A stretch of DNA of 64,000 nt from Sinomonas atrocyanea (GCF_030811715.1 NZ_JAUSRH010000001.1:496001-560000), one strand, 5' to 3'. Positions 1-8,614 are shown, counted from the first letter of the stretch. Notes: generated from the letters alone by a model not told the origin. Translations and numbers: made by a program.

Positions 1-953
1 TCGCCATGATCGCCGGCGGCGCCGCCCTCATCGCGTTCGGCTTCTCGTCGCCCTCCGGCGGCCAGGCGGGCGTTCACCAGCTCGTGGCGAACGGCGGGCT
101 GCTCCCGAACGGCTTCGGCGGCCTGCTCGCGTGCTTCTCGGTGGTCGTGTTCGCTTTCGGAGGCGTCGAGACGGTCGGCGTGACGGCTGGCGAGGCGGCA
201 GACCCCAAGAAGGCCATCCCGCAGGCCGTGAACACGGTGCCCGTGCGGATCCTGCTCTTCTACGTGCTCACGCTCGGGGTGCTCATGAGCCTGTTCCCGT
301 GGAACCAGGTGGGCGCCCAGGGCAGCCCGTTCGTGCAGATCTTCAGCGGCCTCGGCATCCCCGGGGCGGCGAACGTCCTCAACGCGATCGTCATCACCGC
401 CGCGCTGTCCGCGATCAACTCGGACATCTTCGGTGCGGGGCGCGTCCTGTTCGGCCTCGCGCAGCACGGCCACGCTCCGGCCTCCTTCGGGAAGGTGTCG
501 GTGCGCGGGGTGCCGTGGATGACGGTGGTGGTCATGACGGGCGTGCTCGCCGTCGGGGTGGTGCTCAATGCCATGATCCCGGAGGACGTGTTCACGGTCA
601 TCGCCTCCATCGCGACGTTCGCGACCGTGTTCGTGTGGGCCATGATCCTCGCGAGCCACGTGGCCATGAAGCGCGAGATCCGCCGGTACGCTCTCGCACC
701 GAGCGAGTTCCCGTCGCCGCTGTGGCCCGCGGCCTCGGTCCTCGCGATCGCGTTCATGGCGTTCGTGACCGTGCTCCTGGGCTGGTTCGAGGACACGCGC
801 GTGGCCCTCGTCGTGGGCGGCGTGTGGATCGCCCTGCTCGCCGGCGCGTATGCCCTGTGGGTCCGGGGCGACGGGCGCCGCCGCCCCGGGCTGCGGGACG
901 AGACCGCGGCCCTGCCCGTCGTCTCGGGCGATGGCGAGCGGGTGCGGGCGTAG
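1..953 (+). CDS. amino acid permease (APC superfamily), 5' end outside the window
   Basis: The reading frame enters from the left edge, so the N-terminal part is missing; the stop is at 951-953. The visible ~316 residues hold about eight hydrophobic segments typical of the C-terminal two thirds of a 12-TM amino-acid/H+ symporter of the AAT type. A conserved stretch with GGVETVG, then an E-A-x-D-P-x-K-A-I-P loop, matches the glutamate-containing TM6 region of GabP/AroP-like permeases. The tail (about residues 280-316) is polar and poorly conserved. The protein imports amino acids across the cytoplasmic membrane; the substrate cannot be read from the sequence. It is followed by a palindromic element and converges with the dehydrogenase gene at 1070-1813. 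Family call is firm, substrate unknown. Confidence 0.85.
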   Translation, partial: AMIAGGAALIAFGFSSPSGGQAGVHQLVANGGLLPNGFGGLLACFSVVVFAFGGVETVGVTAGEAADPKKAIPQAVNTVPVRILLFYVLTLGVLMSLFPWNQVGAQGSPFVQIFSGLGIPGAANVLNAIVITAALSAINSDIFGAGRVLFGLAQHGHAPASFGKVSVRGVPWMTVVVMTGVLAVGVVLNAMIPEDVFTVIASIATFATVFVWAMILASHVAMKREIRRYALAPSEFPSPLWPAASVLAIAFMAFVTVLLGWFEDTRVALVVGGVWIALLAGAYALWVRGDGRRRPGLRDETAALPVVSGDGERVRA

Positions 954-968
954 TTCTCGGCAGCCCGC

Positions 969-1044
969 GGGCATATCACCACAACTCAGCGCCGTTCCAG
1001 CCCCTTTCAGGGCGGAAACGGCGCTGAGTTGTGTCGTTGTGCTC
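969..1044. repeat. palindromic dispersed element, copy 1 (likely bidirectional terminator)
   Basis: A 17-bp perfect inverted repeat (980-996 with 1017-1033) encloses a small GCCC/GGGC inner hairpin. The outer 19 nt at 969-987 match, 17 of 19, the reverse complement of the right end of a second element at 48576-48651. Its other end (1026-1044) matches that same end 16 of 19. It fills the gap between two convergent genes (ends at 953 and 1070), so it probably stops transcription from both sides. Confidence 0.75.
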
Positions 1045-1069
1045 GGGGTGCGGACCCAGGGTGCCGGGC

Positions 1070-1813
1070 CTAGCGGGCCGACCAGCCGCCGTCCATCGTG
1101 TAGGACGCGCCGGTGACCATGCCCGCATCGTCCGAGGCGAGCCAGCACGCGAGGGAGGCCACCTCGGACGGCTCGACGAGCCGCTTGATCGCCATCTCGG
1201 TCAGCATGACCTTCTCGAGGACCTCGGACTCGGGGATGCCGTGCGTCTGGGCCTGGTCCTTGATCTGGGACTCCACCAGGGCGGTGCGGACGTAGCCGGG
1301 GTTGATGCAGTTGGACGTCACCCCGTGCTCCGCGCCCTCGAGCGCGGTGACCTTCGACAGGCCCTCGAGGGCGTGCTTCGCCGTCACGTACGCGCTCTTG
1401 AAGGCCGAGGCGCGCAGGCCGTGGACCGAGCTGAGGTTGATCACCCGGCCCCAGCCGCGCTCGTACATGTGCGGCAGCGCGGCGCGGACCAGGAGGAACG
1501 GCGCCTCCACCATGAGCCGCTGGATCCGCCGGAACGCCTCCGGGTCGTACTCGTGGATGGGGGCGACCTTCTGGATCCCGGCGTTGTTCACGAGGATGTC
1601 GCAGTCGAGCTGCAGGTCCTCGAGCGCGGAGGTGTCGAGCAGGTCCACGGCCCACGCGCTGCCGCCGAGGTCCGCGGCGAGCTTCTCGGCGGTGCCGCCG
1701 TCGAGATCGGCGACCACCACGTGCGCGCCCCGGTCCGCGAGCCCGCGGGCGACTGCGGCGCCGATCCCCGCCGCGCCGCCGGTGACGAGTGCCTTGCGGC
1801 CGTCGAGGCTCAT
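1070..1813 (-). CDS. SDR-family oxidoreductase, 3-hydroxybutyrate dehydrogenase type
   Basis: This is a 247-residue classical short-chain dehydrogenase. It has the cofactor glycine motif TGGAAGIG (11-18), NNAG at 76-79, a catalytic serine near 129, and Y142/K146 as YxxxK. The length, the IQKVAPIHEY segment and the C-terminal GxSYTMDGGW ending are those of D-3-hydroxybutyrate dehydrogenases, which oxidise 3-hydroxybutyrate to acetoacetate with NAD+. The ATG at 1813 overlaps the stop of the upstream MFS transporter by 4 nt (ATGA), so the two are one operon. The transporter may bring in the hydroxy acid used here. A different small hydroxy-acid or alcohol substrate cannot be excluded. Confidence 0.8.
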   Translation of the reverse strand: MSLDGRKALVTGGAAGIGAAVARGLADRGAHVVVADLDGGTAEKLAADLGGSAWAVDLLDTSALEDLQLDCDILVNNAGIQKVAPIHEYDPEAFRRIQRLMVEAPFLLVRAALPHMYERGWGRVINLSSVHGLRASAFKSAYVTAKHALEGLSKVTALEGAEHGVTSNCINPGYVRTALVESQIKDQAQTHGIPESEVLEKVMLTEMAIKRLVEPSEVASLACWLASDDAGMVTGASYTMDGGWSAR

Positions 1814-3186
1814 GCGCGGGCTCCGGCCTCGGACACCTTGCCCTGGACGCGGGCGGCGTCAGCGGCATCGAGCGCGTGCAGCGAGGCGCCCTTGGTCTCC
1901 CGCATGGTGAGCACGGCGATGGCGGTGATGACGGACGCAGCCGCGAGGTAGACCGCGGTCGGCCACCACGAGCCCGTGGCCTTGAGCCACTCCGTCGCGA
2001 AGACCGGGGCGAGCGAGCCCGCGACGATCGAGGTGACCTGATAGGCGATCGAGACGCCCGAGTAGCGCATGCGGGTCGGGAACATCTCGGCCATGATGGC
2101 CGGCTGGCCGGCGTACATCAGGGCGTGGAAGATCAGGCCCACGATGATCGTCACGAGGATGATCCAGGTGTTCTTGGTGCCGAAGGCCGTGAAGGCCCAG
2201 AAGCCCCAGGTGGCGGTGAGGATCGCACCGGTGAGGTAGACGGGCTTGCGGCCGATCCGGTCCGCGAGGCGGCCGATCACCGGAATGATCGAGAAGTGGC
2301 AGATGTGCGCGATCGCGATGACGCCGAGGATCGAGGCGGTGTTCATCTTCAGGCCGGTGCCGAGGTAGACGATCGAGAACGTGACCACGAGGTAGTACAT
2401 GATGTTCTCGGCGAACCGCAGGCCCATGCCGACGAGGATGCCCTTGGGGTAGCGGCGCAGGACCTCGAAGACGCCGTAGCCGGCGGCCTTCTCGGCCTCG
2501 AGCTCGGCCTTGGCGGCCTCGAAGATCGGGGCTTCCGTCACCTTGGTGCGGATCATGTAGCCCACGAGGACAACGACCGCGGAGAGCCAGAAGGCAATGC
2601 GCCAGCCCCACACGAGGAAGGCGTCGCCGGAGAGCGCCGAGGTCAGGACCCACAGCACGACGGTCGCGAGGACGTTGCCCAGCGGGACTGCGGCCTGCGG
2701 CCACGAGGCCCAGAAGGCCCGCTTCCCGTCCGGGGCCTGCTCGGCCACGAGCAGCACGGCGCCGCCCCACTCGCCGCCGAGCGCGAGGCCCTGGATGAAG
2801 CGGAGGACGACGAGGAGGATCGGGGCCCAGACGCCGATCTGCTGGTAGGTCGGGAGGCAGCCCATGAGCACGGTCGCCACGCCGATGAGCACGATCGTGA
2901 TCTGCAGGGTCCGCTTGCGGCCGATCCTGTCGCCCATCTGGCCGAACACGATCCCGCCGAGCGGGCGCGCGATGAACCCGACGGCGTAGGTGAGGAACGC
3001 CGCGATGATCGCGTCGTACTCGTTGCCCATCTTGGGCAGGAGGATCTTGTTGAACACGATCGTGGACGCGGTCGCGTAGAGGAAGAAGTCGTACCACTCG
3101 ACGACCGTGCCCGCCATCGAGGCGGAGACGATCTTCTTGAGCAGTGGCTGCTCGGTGCTGCCGGCGGAGCGCTGGTTCACGCTCAT
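1810..3186 (-). CDS. MFS transporter, metabolite:H+ symporter (MHS) family
   Basis: The protein has 458 residues and twelve predicted membrane segments. The MHS hallmarks are GTVVEWYDFFLY near residues 25-36 and the loop 2-3 signature RPLGGIVFGQMGDRIGRK near 75-95. It is a proton-coupled importer of small organic acids or osmolytes in the cytoplasmic membrane. It starts at ATG 3186 with an AGGAGG ribosome site 7 nt upstream and overlaps the dehydrogenase stop by 4 nt, so it is first in a two-gene operon. It is divergent from a LysR regulator, the usual control arrangement. The coupled 3-hydroxybutyrate dehydrogenase suggests a short hydroxy- or keto-acid as substrate, which is an inference. 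Confidence 0.85.
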   Translation of the reverse strand: MSVNQRSAGSTEQPLLKKIVSASMAGTVVEWYDFFLYATASTIVFNKILLPKMGNEYDAIIAAFLTYAVGFIARPLGGIVFGQMGDRIGRKRTLQITIVLIGVATVLMGCLPTYQQIGVWAPILLVVLRFIQGLALGGEWGGAVLLVAEQAPDGKRAFWASWPQAAVPLGNVLATVVLWVLTSALSGDAFLVWGWRIAFWLSAVVVLVGYMIRTKVTEAPIFEAAKAELEAEKAAGYGVFEVLRRYPKGILVGMGLRFAENIMYYLVVTFSIVYLGTGLKMNTASILGVIAIAHICHFSIIPVIGRLADRIGRKPVYLTGAILTATWGFWAFTAFGTKNTWIILVTIIVGLIFHALMYAGQPAIMAEMFPTRMRYSGVSIAYQVTSIVAGSLAPVFATEWLKATGSWWPTAVYLAAASVITAIAVLTMRETKGASLHALDAADAARVQGKVSEAGARA

Positions 3187-3312
3187 GGGTGTGCCTCCTG
3201 GGTGTCGTCGCTGACACGGCTCACAATCGGGGCCTCGCGGGCGTCTTCACGGTATGACGCCCATCACATGTCCCGTTGAGTATTCCCTGCACAGGTCTGC
3301 GCCTTCAATGGG

Positions 3313-3329
3313 CAATCCGGCACCGATTG
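3313..3329. promoter_or_regulatory. dyad in the divergent LysR/MFS promoter region
   Basis: CAATC and GATTG half-sites separated by 7 nt form a 17-bp dyad about 37-53 bp upstream of the LysR start. Another CAATCGG half-site lies at about 3224. Size and position fit a LysR recognition site controlling both directions. This is inferred from position only. Confidence 0.4.
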
Positions 3330-3353
3330 TGTGCAGATATGCAGATTGCGCCG

Positions 3354-3366
3354 TAGGGTTTCCCCA
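3354..3366 (+). promoter_or_regulatory. TANNNT -10 element, leaderless start of LysR gene
   Basis: TAGGGT at 3354-3359 lies 6 nt before the ATG at 3366 and no ribosome site is present, so the mRNA probably begins at the start codon. Confidence 0.5.
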
Positions 3367-4274
3367 TGACGTCGGCGCAGCCCTCACCCGATCTCCTCCT
3401 CGTGCTCCTGGAGGTGTCCCGTTCTGGGAAGTTCACGACGGCGGGCGAGGGCCTGGGACTGAACCACACCACCGTGGCGCGCAAGATCGCGGCCCTCGAG
3501 AAGTCGCTCGGCGGCCGGGTGCTGGCCCGTGCCGCGGGCGGCTGGGAGCTCACGCCGCTCGGCGAGCGGGCCGTGGGCGTTGCGGCCCAGGTCGCGGACG
3601 CCGTGGGGCGGCTGGGGCCGGGCGGGGAGGACCCGATCACCGGGGTGGTGCGCATGACGGCGACGGACGGCTTCAGCGCCTACATCGCTTCACCGGCGGT
3701 GGCCCGGCTGCGGGCCGAGCACCCGGGACTCACGGTCGAGCTGGTCACGGTGACCCGGCGCGCGCTCCAGCAGCGTTCCGGGGTGGACATCGAGGTCGTC
3801 GTGGAGGGCGAACCGCAGGTCCACCGCGCCCAGGCCGTGCGGCTCGGCGAGTACACGCTGGGGATGTACGCCTCCCGCGGGTACCTCGCCCGCCACGGCG
3901 CTCCGCAGACGCCCGAGGAGTTGGCCCGCCACGGGCTCGTCTACTTCGTCGACTCGATGCTCCAGATCGACGACCTCGACGCCCCCCGGCGCCTCGCACC
4001 CGAGATGCGGGACGGCCTGACGTCGACCAACGTGTTCGTGCATGTCGAGGCGACCCGGGCCGGCGCCGGCATCGGCTTCCTGCCGTGCTTCATGGCCGAC
4101 CGCCACGAGGACCTCGTGCGGCTGCTCCCCGACTACTTCCGCGAACAGCTCCCCTACTGGATGGTGCTTCGGCCGGACTCCTACCGCCAGCCCGCCGTCG
4201 CGGCCGTCGCAGAGGCGCTGCGTGCCCAGATGGAACGTGCCCGTCCCATGCTCCTGGGCGAGAGCGCCGGGTGA
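3366..4274 (+). CDS. LysR-family transcriptional regulator
   Basis: This 302-residue protein has an N-terminal winged helix-turn-helix (about residues 7-65, with the typical segment GKFTTAGEGLGLNHTTVARKIAALE). A LysR effector-binding periplasmic-protein-like domain follows (about 90-295). Length and layout are normal for the family. It is transcribed away from the MFS transporter/dehydrogenase pair and shares their 179-nt intergenic region, so these are the most likely targets. The effector is unknown and is probably the transported acid. The start is supported by a -10 hexamer directly upstream. Confidence 0.88.
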   Translation: MTSAQPSPDLLLVLLEVSRSGKFTTAGEGLGLNHTTVARKIAALEKSLGGRVLARAAGGWELTPLGERAVGVAAQVADAVGRLGPGGEDPITGVVRMTATDGFSAYIASPAVARLRAEHPGLTVELVTVTRRALQQRSGVDIEVVVEGEPQVHRAQAVRLGEYTLGMYASRGYLARHGAPQTPEELARHGLVYFVDSMLQIDDLDAPRRLAPEMRDGLTSTNVFVHVEATRAGAGIGFLPCFMADRHEDLVRLLPDYFREQLPYWMVLRPDSYRQPAVAAVAEALRAQMERARPMLLGESAG

Positions 4275-4337
4275 CCCGGCCCCACGCGCCGTAGTGGCCG
4301 GCGCGGCGTAGCTGGCGGAACACGCGAGAGCGGCCGT

Positions 4338-5183
4338 TCACGCACCCGTCGGGCCGGCAGGGTCCGGGGAAGGGTCCCGGCGCGGCTCGCTCGCCCCGAT
4401 CCACGCCCGGACCTGTCCGTCATCCCAGACCTGGGCCGGCAGCCCGCCGCCGAGCAGGCGGCGACGGAGTGCGGGCGAGGCGGGGATCGGCGTCGTGCTT
4501 CCGGCGATCACGAAGTTGCCGTACCGGCGGCCCTTGAGCATGGCCGAGTCCGCGACGATCGATGTGTGCGGGAAGACCGCGGCGATCGCGGCCGCCTCCG
4601 TCCTCGCGGAGACATGGTCCGGGGCGCTGCCGATGTTCGCCAGGAACAGCCCGCCCGCGTCGAGAAGGCGGGCCGAGGCCTCGATGAATTCGACGGTGGT
4701 CAGGGCGTCCGGCGTGGTGGACCCGGCGAAGACGTCGCGGACCACGACGTCGCGCGTGGCCGGGGTGAGGGACTCGGTGACCTGCCGCGCGTCGCCCACG
4801 CGGATGCGCAGCAGCGGTGCCCGGGGCAGGTCGAACCATCCGCGCACGTACTCGGCGAGCTTCGCGTCGAGTTCGACGACGACCTGCCGTGCGTCCGGGT
4901 AGCGCGCAGCCAGATACCGCGGGATGGAGCAGCCGCCACCGCCCTGGTGGAGGACGCGGAGGCGGTCGGTGCGCTCGGGGTCGAAGCGGTCCTCGATGAG
5001 GGCCACGATCCAGCGCATGTACTCGAAGTCGAGCCGGAGCGGGTCGGACAGCACGATGTGCGAGCTCTGGACCCCGTTGATCTTCAGGAGCCAGCCATCG
5101 CGCGAGTCACCGTCGGGCACGAGCTCGGCGCTGCCGGTGCTGATCGGGTAGAGGCCGGCCGCCGGGCCCTGCTGGGCGGCCAT
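4338..5183 (-). CDS. spermidine synthase-like (Rossmann-fold, SAM-binding) protein
   Basis: The product has 281 residues from ATG 5183. It resembles the polyamine synthase fold: the block HQGGGGCSIPRYLAARYP (about residues 65-82) is the glycine-rich cofactor loop. It is followed by an acidic strand end (VVELD) and a V-x-D-x-F-x-G segment. Actinobacterial proteins of this kind are annotated as spermidine synthase-like, but aminopropyl transfer has rarely been shown. The start overlaps the upstream acetyltransferase stop by one base (TGATG), so it is the last gene of a three-gene operon with an O-methyltransferase and a GNAT enzyme. That context suggests small-molecule modification rather than housekeeping polyamine synthesis. 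The exact reaction is not known. Confidence 0.7.
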   Translation of the reverse strand: MAAQQGPAAGLYPISTGSAELVPDGDSRDGWLLKINGVQSSHIVLSDPLRLDFEYMRWIVALIEDRFDPERTDRLRVLHQGGGGCSIPRYLAARYPDARQVVVELDAKLAEYVRGWFDLPRAPLLRIRVGDARQVTESLTPATRDVVVRDVFAGSTTPDALTTVEFIEASARLLDAGGLFLANIGSAPDHVSARTEAAAIAAVFPHTSIVADSAMLKGRRYGNFVIAGSTTPIPASPALRRRLLGGGLPAQVWDDGQVRAWIGASEPRRDPSPDPAGPTGA

Positions 5184-5722
5184 CAGGCGGCCCCGCCTGC
5201 GCCGCGGACCATGCGCATCTCGTACAGGGACGTCCCTCCGACGGCCTCGAGGTGGCGGGCGCCGTCGGGCGCGAAGCCGAGCTTGCCGTAGAACGCCCGG
5301 GCCCGCGGGTTGGCCTCGAAGACCCACAGGGACGCCGGCCGGTCGGCGAGGACCCGCTCGACCACCGCCAGCCCGGCGCCCGTGCCGTGCATCTCGGCCA
5401 GGACGTAGACGGTGTAGAGCTCCTCGGGCGTGGGGGCATCCTCGTCGCGGGCAGGGCCGGCCCCGGCGAACCCGACGACGCGCCCGCGCGAGCGGACGAG
5501 CGCGAACCGTGCGGGCGATTCCGGGGCGAGGGCCCGGCTCCAGCCCTCGGTGCGTGCCGGCGAGTCGCCGAGGCTGCCCGCGAGGAACGCCGCCGGGAGC
5601 AGGTGGGCGTAGGCCTCGCGCCACGAGGCGTCCTTGACCGCGAGCACCGCCTCGGCATCGTCAGGCGTGGCCCCGGTGATCTCGAAGGCAGGCTCCCGCG
5701 CGGCACCGCTGTGCTGGACCAT
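5183..5722 (-). CDS. GNAT-family N-acetyltransferase
   Basis: This is a 179-residue single-domain acetyltransferase. The central motif A region (ELYTVYVLAEMHGTGAGLAVVERVL, about residues 100-124) carries the degenerate acetyl-CoA loop H-G-T-G-A-G. Motif B (ANPRARAFYGKLGF) lies near 137-150. It transfers an acetyl group from acetyl-CoA to an amine; the acceptor is not predictable. It sits 6 nt downstream of the O-methyltransferase stop and overlaps the next gene by one base, so all three are probably cotranscribed. Confidence 0.82.
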   Translation of the reverse strand: MVQHSGAAREPAFEITGATPDDAEAVLAVKDASWREAYAHLLPAAFLAGSLGDSPARTEGWSRALAPESPARFALVRSRGRVVGFAGAGPARDEDAPTPEELYTVYVLAEMHGTGAGLAVVERVLADRPASLWVFEANPRARAFYGKLGFAPDGARHLEAVGGTSLYEMRMVRGAGGAA

Positions 5723-5728
5723 CGCGCG

Positions 5729-6391
5729 CTACTTCACCACGGCCAGGGCGAAGCCGTCCCAGCCCTTGGACCCGGCCGTCTGCACGACGGTTGCGTCGAA
5801 GAGGGGGCCGCCGAGGAGCTCGAGCGACTCCACGATGGACGGCGCATCGGCGTCCCCGCGTTCCGGGTGGAGGAGGGTGCCCTCCCACACGGCGTTGTCG
5901 AGCACCACCACGGTGCCCGGGCGCCCGAGTCTGACGGCCCACTCGAGGTAGCGGGAGTTGTTCTGCTTGTCGGCGTCGATGAAGACGAGGTCGTACGGTC
6001 CGGACAGGCCGTCGAGCGTCTCGAGCGCGCGGCCCACGTGCACGGTCACCTTCTCGGCGAGCCCGGCGGCGGCGAGGTTCTCCCGCGCCACGGCAGCGTG
6101 CTCCGGCAGGTACTCGAGCGTGTCGAGGTGGCCGCCTTCAGGCAGGGCCTGTCCCATCCAGATGGTGCTGAACCCCGCGAGGGTACCGATCTCGAGCACC
6201 CGCCTCGCGCCGGAGATCCGGACGAGGAGGTTCAGGAGTTTGCCGGACGTGGGCTGGACTTCGATCGGCGGCATGCCCCGCGCGCCGGCGGTCTCGAGGG
6301 CCCGCTCGTGCTCCGGGCCGGGCTTCACGACGGTCCGCGTGAGCCAGCGTTCGACCTCGGTCCATTCGGGCTGCGCGACATGTTCGACCAT
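5729..6391 (-). CDS. class I SAM-dependent O-methyltransferase (family 3, COMT-like)
   Basis: The 220-residue protein has the SAM-binding motif VLEIGTLAGFST near residues 65-76 and a FIDADKQNNSRYLEWAVRL segment around 137-155, where D, K and N residues bind the metal. The PGTVVVLDNAVWEG segment follows. This is the catechol/caffeoyl-CoA O-methyltransferase family, which transfers a methyl group to a hydroxyl with a divalent cation. It is the first gene of a three-gene operon. A CAGACT hexamer 6 nt before the ATG resembles the leaderless -10 elements seen elsewhere in the window but lacks the first T. Confidence 0.85.
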   Translation of the reverse strand: MVEHVAQPEWTEVERWLTRTVVKPGPEHERALETAGARGMPPIEVQPTSGKLLNLLVRISGARRVLEIGTLAGFSTIWMGQALPEGGHLDTLEYLPEHAAVARENLAAAGLAEKVTVHVGRALETLDGLSGPYDLVFIDADKQNNSRYLEWAVRLGRPGTVVVLDNAVWEGTLLHPERGDADAPSIVESLELLGGPLFDATVVQTAGSKGWDGFALAVVK

Positions 6392-6449
6392 GCCGCCAGT
6401 CTGGCACCTTGTGCCGAGGCCGCGACAGCGCCCGCGGCCGAGCGGCGCG

Positions 6450-6836
6450 TCAGCCGCCCGGCCGCTCCGTGGGCCCCGCGCCCTGGCCCGCGATGGCCCG
6501 CTCGAGCCGGTCGACCTTGCCGGTGATCTCGCCGGTGTGGCCGGGTCGGATGTCGGCCTTGAGCACGAGCGAGACCCGCGATCCGTAGCGGCCTACCGCC
6601 TCGGTGGCGCGCTTCACGACGTCCATGACCTCGTCCCACTCACCCTCGATCTCGGTGAACATCGAGCTCGTGCGGTTGGGCAGGCCGGACTCCCGCACAA
6701 TCCGGACCGCTGCCGCGACCGCTTCGTGGACGGAGTCGGAGGGAGCGGACGACGGCGGGTTGGGCACCTCAGCCGCGCGGCCGGCGTCGGGCGCGGGGCC
6801 GGAAGGGGACACGGAGAACGCGACGATCATGCGCAT
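6450..6836 (-). CDS. MTH1187/YqgV-type thiamine-binding family protein (DUF77)
   Basis: The product has 128 residues and starts MRMIVAFSVSPSG; an in-frame ATG at 6830 is equally possible. The FTEIEGEWDEVMDVVKRA segment and VSLVLKADIRPGHTG segment are the conserved core of the MTH1187/YkoF-like family, small ferredoxin-like proteins proposed to bind thiamine. Family members are usually about 100 residues. Here a proline/alanine-rich insertion (about residues 14-35) lies between the first strand and the first helix. The gene is divergent from the TetR regulator with only 88 nt between them. Function in the cell is not established. Confidence 0.7.
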   Translation of the reverse strand: MRMIVAFSVSPSGPAPDAGRAAEVPNPPSSAPSDSVHEAVAAAVRIVRESGLPNRTSSMFTEIEGEWDEVMDVVKRATEAVGRYGSRVSLVLKADIRPGHTGEITGKVDRLERAIAGQGAGPTERPGG

Positions 6837-6912
6837 CAGTGTGCCACCTCGCCCCGCCGGACAAGGTTGAGAGCGCGCCGTCATATAGGCGACACCCGCA
6901 CTCTCGGATGGG

Positions 6913-6925
6913 TACTGTTGGGGTA
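6913..6925 (+). promoter_or_regulatory. TANNNT -10 element, leaderless start of TetR gene
   Basis: TACTGT at 6913-6918 lies 6 nt before the ATG at 6925. No Shine-Dalgarno sequence is visible. Confidence 0.5.
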
Positions 6926-7551
6926 TGCAGCAGGAACGGGCGTGGCGCAAGCCGATGCGCGCCGACGCGGCACGCAACATCGAGAAGATCATCACGGCGG
7001 CCCTGGACTGCTTCCGCGAAGAGGGCCCGAATGTGTCCCTCAAGACCGTGGCGGACCGGGCTGGGGTGGGCCCTGCCACGCTGTTCCGCAACTTTGCCGA
7101 CAAGGACGAGCTGGTCCTCGCCGCCGTCGAGCGGCAGATCAAGGTCAAGGTCGAGCCCGTGGCCGAGATGGCGCTCGACAACCCCGATGCCGCCGCAGGC
7201 CTCGTCGAGGTCCTCAGCGCCGTCATGCAGGTGGCCAACGACGAGCACAACCTGCTCTCCGCCGTCGCGGGCCGGCGGAGCCTGCTCGTGGGACTCGCCG
7301 GCAAGCTCATCGAGTCCCTCGGGGTCCTGCTCCAGCGGGGCCAGCGGGAGGGCACCCTGCGCGAGGAGCTCCAGCTGATCGACATGGTGCGGCTCGTGGC
7401 CATGCTCATCGGCGCTGGCGACACCTTGGAGCCGGGGTCCTTCGCGTGGCAGCGCTACGTGGCCCTCGTCGAGGACGCCATCCGCACCCACCGGGAGAAC
7501 CGGCCGCTGCCGCCGCTCGGCCCGATTCCGGGCGTCGAACTCCCCCTCTGA
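6925..7551 (+). CDS. TetR/AcrR-family transcriptional regulator
   Basis: The 208-residue protein has an N-terminal TetR DNA-binding domain (about residues 12-60). Helices II-III read [27 protein letters not shown], the family signature in which TLFRNF replaces the common TIYYYF. The C-terminal part (70-195) is helical and ligand-binding. The [14 protein letters not shown] segment and the ending fit the SbtR-like C-terminal domain. Neighbours give no clear target: upstream is the divergent MTH1187 gene, downstream the DUF5684 membrane protein with its own promoter. Autoregulation is likely by family habit. Confidence 0.86.
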   Translation: MQQERAWRKPMRADAARNIEKIITAALDCFREEGPNVSLKTVADRAGVGPATLFRNFADKDELVLAAVERQIKVKVEPVAEMALDNPDAAAGLVEVLSAVMQVANDEHNLLSAVAGRRSLLVGLAGKLIESLGVLLQRGQREGTLREELQLIDMVRLVAMLIGAGDTLEPGSFAWQRYVALVEDAIRTHRENRPLPPLGPIPGVELPL

Positions 7552-7593
7552 CCGCGGGGAGCTCTCCCCATGGCGGAGCCGGGGCACGCCCGC

Positions 7594-7607
7594 TAGCGTC
7601 GGGGGCA
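7594..7607 (+). promoter_or_regulatory. TANNNT -10 element, leaderless start of DUF5684 gene
   Basis: TAGCGT at 7594-7599 is followed after 7 nt by the ATG at 7607. Confidence 0.45.
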
Positions 7608-8266
7608 TGACCATGCTTTCTGTCCTCGCATCCACGGGCTACGGGGCCTCCTCTTCAGGGGCCAGCGCCGCCGTCGGCCTCATCGGCGCGCTCCTCGGCG
7701 CCGTCATCGGCCTCGCCGTCGCCGGGCTCCTGTACATGGGAGTCTTCACCAAGGCCGGCCGCCCGGCCTGGGAGGCCTACGTCCCCTTCTACAACTTCTA
7801 CGTGCTGATCACCAAGATCGTGGGCCGCCCGGCCTGGTGGTTCTGGGTCATCCTCGCCTCGAGCGTGATCCCGGTCCTGAACTTCATCACGTGGATCGCG
7901 GCCCTCGTTTTCGGCATCCTCATCATGAACGACCTGTCCAAGTCGTTCGGCAAGGACTCCGCCTACACCGTGGGCCTGGTGCTGCTCCCTGTGGTCTTCC
8001 TGCCCATGCTCGGTTACGGGCAGGCGCGCTACCTCGGCAAGGGAGCCCTCATGGCCCCCGGCGGCTACGGCCAGCAGCCCCAGCAGTACGGCCAGCCCCA
8101 CCAGGGCTACGGGCAGCAGGGCTACGGGCAGCAGGGGTACGGCCAGCAGCAGCCCGGACCGTACGGCCAGCAGCAGCCCGGACCGTACGGCCAGCCGCAG
8201 CAGGGGTACGGCCAGCAGGCCAGCCCGTATGGCCAGCAGCCCGACGGGGACGAGCAGCGCCGCTGA
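7607..8266 (+). CDS. DUF5684-type membrane protein with Gln/Gly/Tyr-rich tail
   Basis: The 219-residue protein has an N-terminal glycine-rich TM helix (about 22-46). [26 protein letters not shown] segment (51-75) is characteristic of DUF5684, and three further hydrophobic segments run to about residue 143. From about 150 to the end it is a low-complexity chain of GYGQQ/PYGQQ repeats, tyrosine every 5-8 residues and almost no charge. The tail is probably cytoplasmic and resembles prion-like or self-associating regions. No function is known for the family. It may act as a membrane-tethered scaffold, which is speculation. Confidence 0.7.
   Translation: MTMLSVLASTGYGASSSGASAAVGLIGALLGAVIGLAVAGLLYMGVFTKAGRPAWEAYVPFYNFYVLITKIVGRPAWWFWVILASSVIPVLNFITWIAALVFGILIMNDLSKSFGKDSAYTVGLVLLPVVFLPMLGYGQARYLGKGALMAPGGYGQQPQQYGQPHQGYGQQGYGQQGYGQQQPGPYGQQQPGPYGQPQQGYGQQASPYGQQPDGDEQRR
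8141..8188 (+). repeat. 24-bp perfect tandem duplication inside the DUF5684 gene
   Basis: Two identical 24-bp units (8141-8164 and 8165-8188) encode the repeated GQQQPGPY block. They lie in a longer array of imperfect GGCCAGCAG-type repeats from about 8067 to 8240. The length is a multiple of three, so unit gain or loss would keep the frame. Confidence 0.85.
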
Positions 8267-8302
8267 CCTGAACCGGTCCCTCCGGAAGCGCGGCGCTGGC
8301 GG

Positions 8303-8614
8303 TCAGCCCCAGCCGGCCAGGCGCAGGAGCGCCGCAGCGGCGGCGCCGGCGACCACGACGACGAGGAACGGGGCCCGCAGCAGCAGTGCGACGGCGGCTG
8401 CGGCGAGGGAGCCGAGCCTGGCGTCGAGCACGAGGGACTGCCCGCTCGCGAACGTGTTGACGGCGGTCAGGGACGCCAGCAGGCCGATCGTGACGGTGCC
8501 CGCGACGCGCAGCATGCGCTCGTTGTCCATCCACCGGCGCGGCAGCAGGTAGCCGAGCAGCTTGAGCGCGTAGGCGGCGGCGCACGCGAGAATGATCCAC
8601 GCCCACAGGCTCAC
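8303..8614 (-). CDS. azlD: AzlD-family small subunit of branched-chain amino acid exporter
   Basis: The 103-residue hydrophobic protein has four predicted TM helices. It shows the AzlD pattern: an AYALKLLGYLLPRRW segment after TM1, then TVTIGLLASLTAVNTF. It starts with GTG at 8614, overlapping the azlC stop by 4 nt (GTGA), so the two are translationally coupled. AzlC and AzlD together export branched-chain amino acids (BrnFE in Corynebacterium, which also exports methionine). No Lrp-type regulator is adjacent. Confidence 0.85.
   Translation of the reverse strand: MSLWAWIILACAAAYALKLLGYLLPRRWMDNERMLRVAGTVTIGLLASLTAVNTFASGQSLVLDARLGSLAAAAVALLLRAPFLVVVVAGAAAAALLRLAGWG

Noticed and set aside
1031-1951. 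Plus-strand open frames opposite the hydroxybutyrate dehydrogenase and its neighbours
   Set aside because: They overlap well-supported minus-strand genes and lack ribosome sites or domains.
8067-8240. Repeat array considered as CRISPR
   Set aside because: The repeats are in-frame coding repeats of a Gly/Gln/Tyr tail, without spacers or cas genes.
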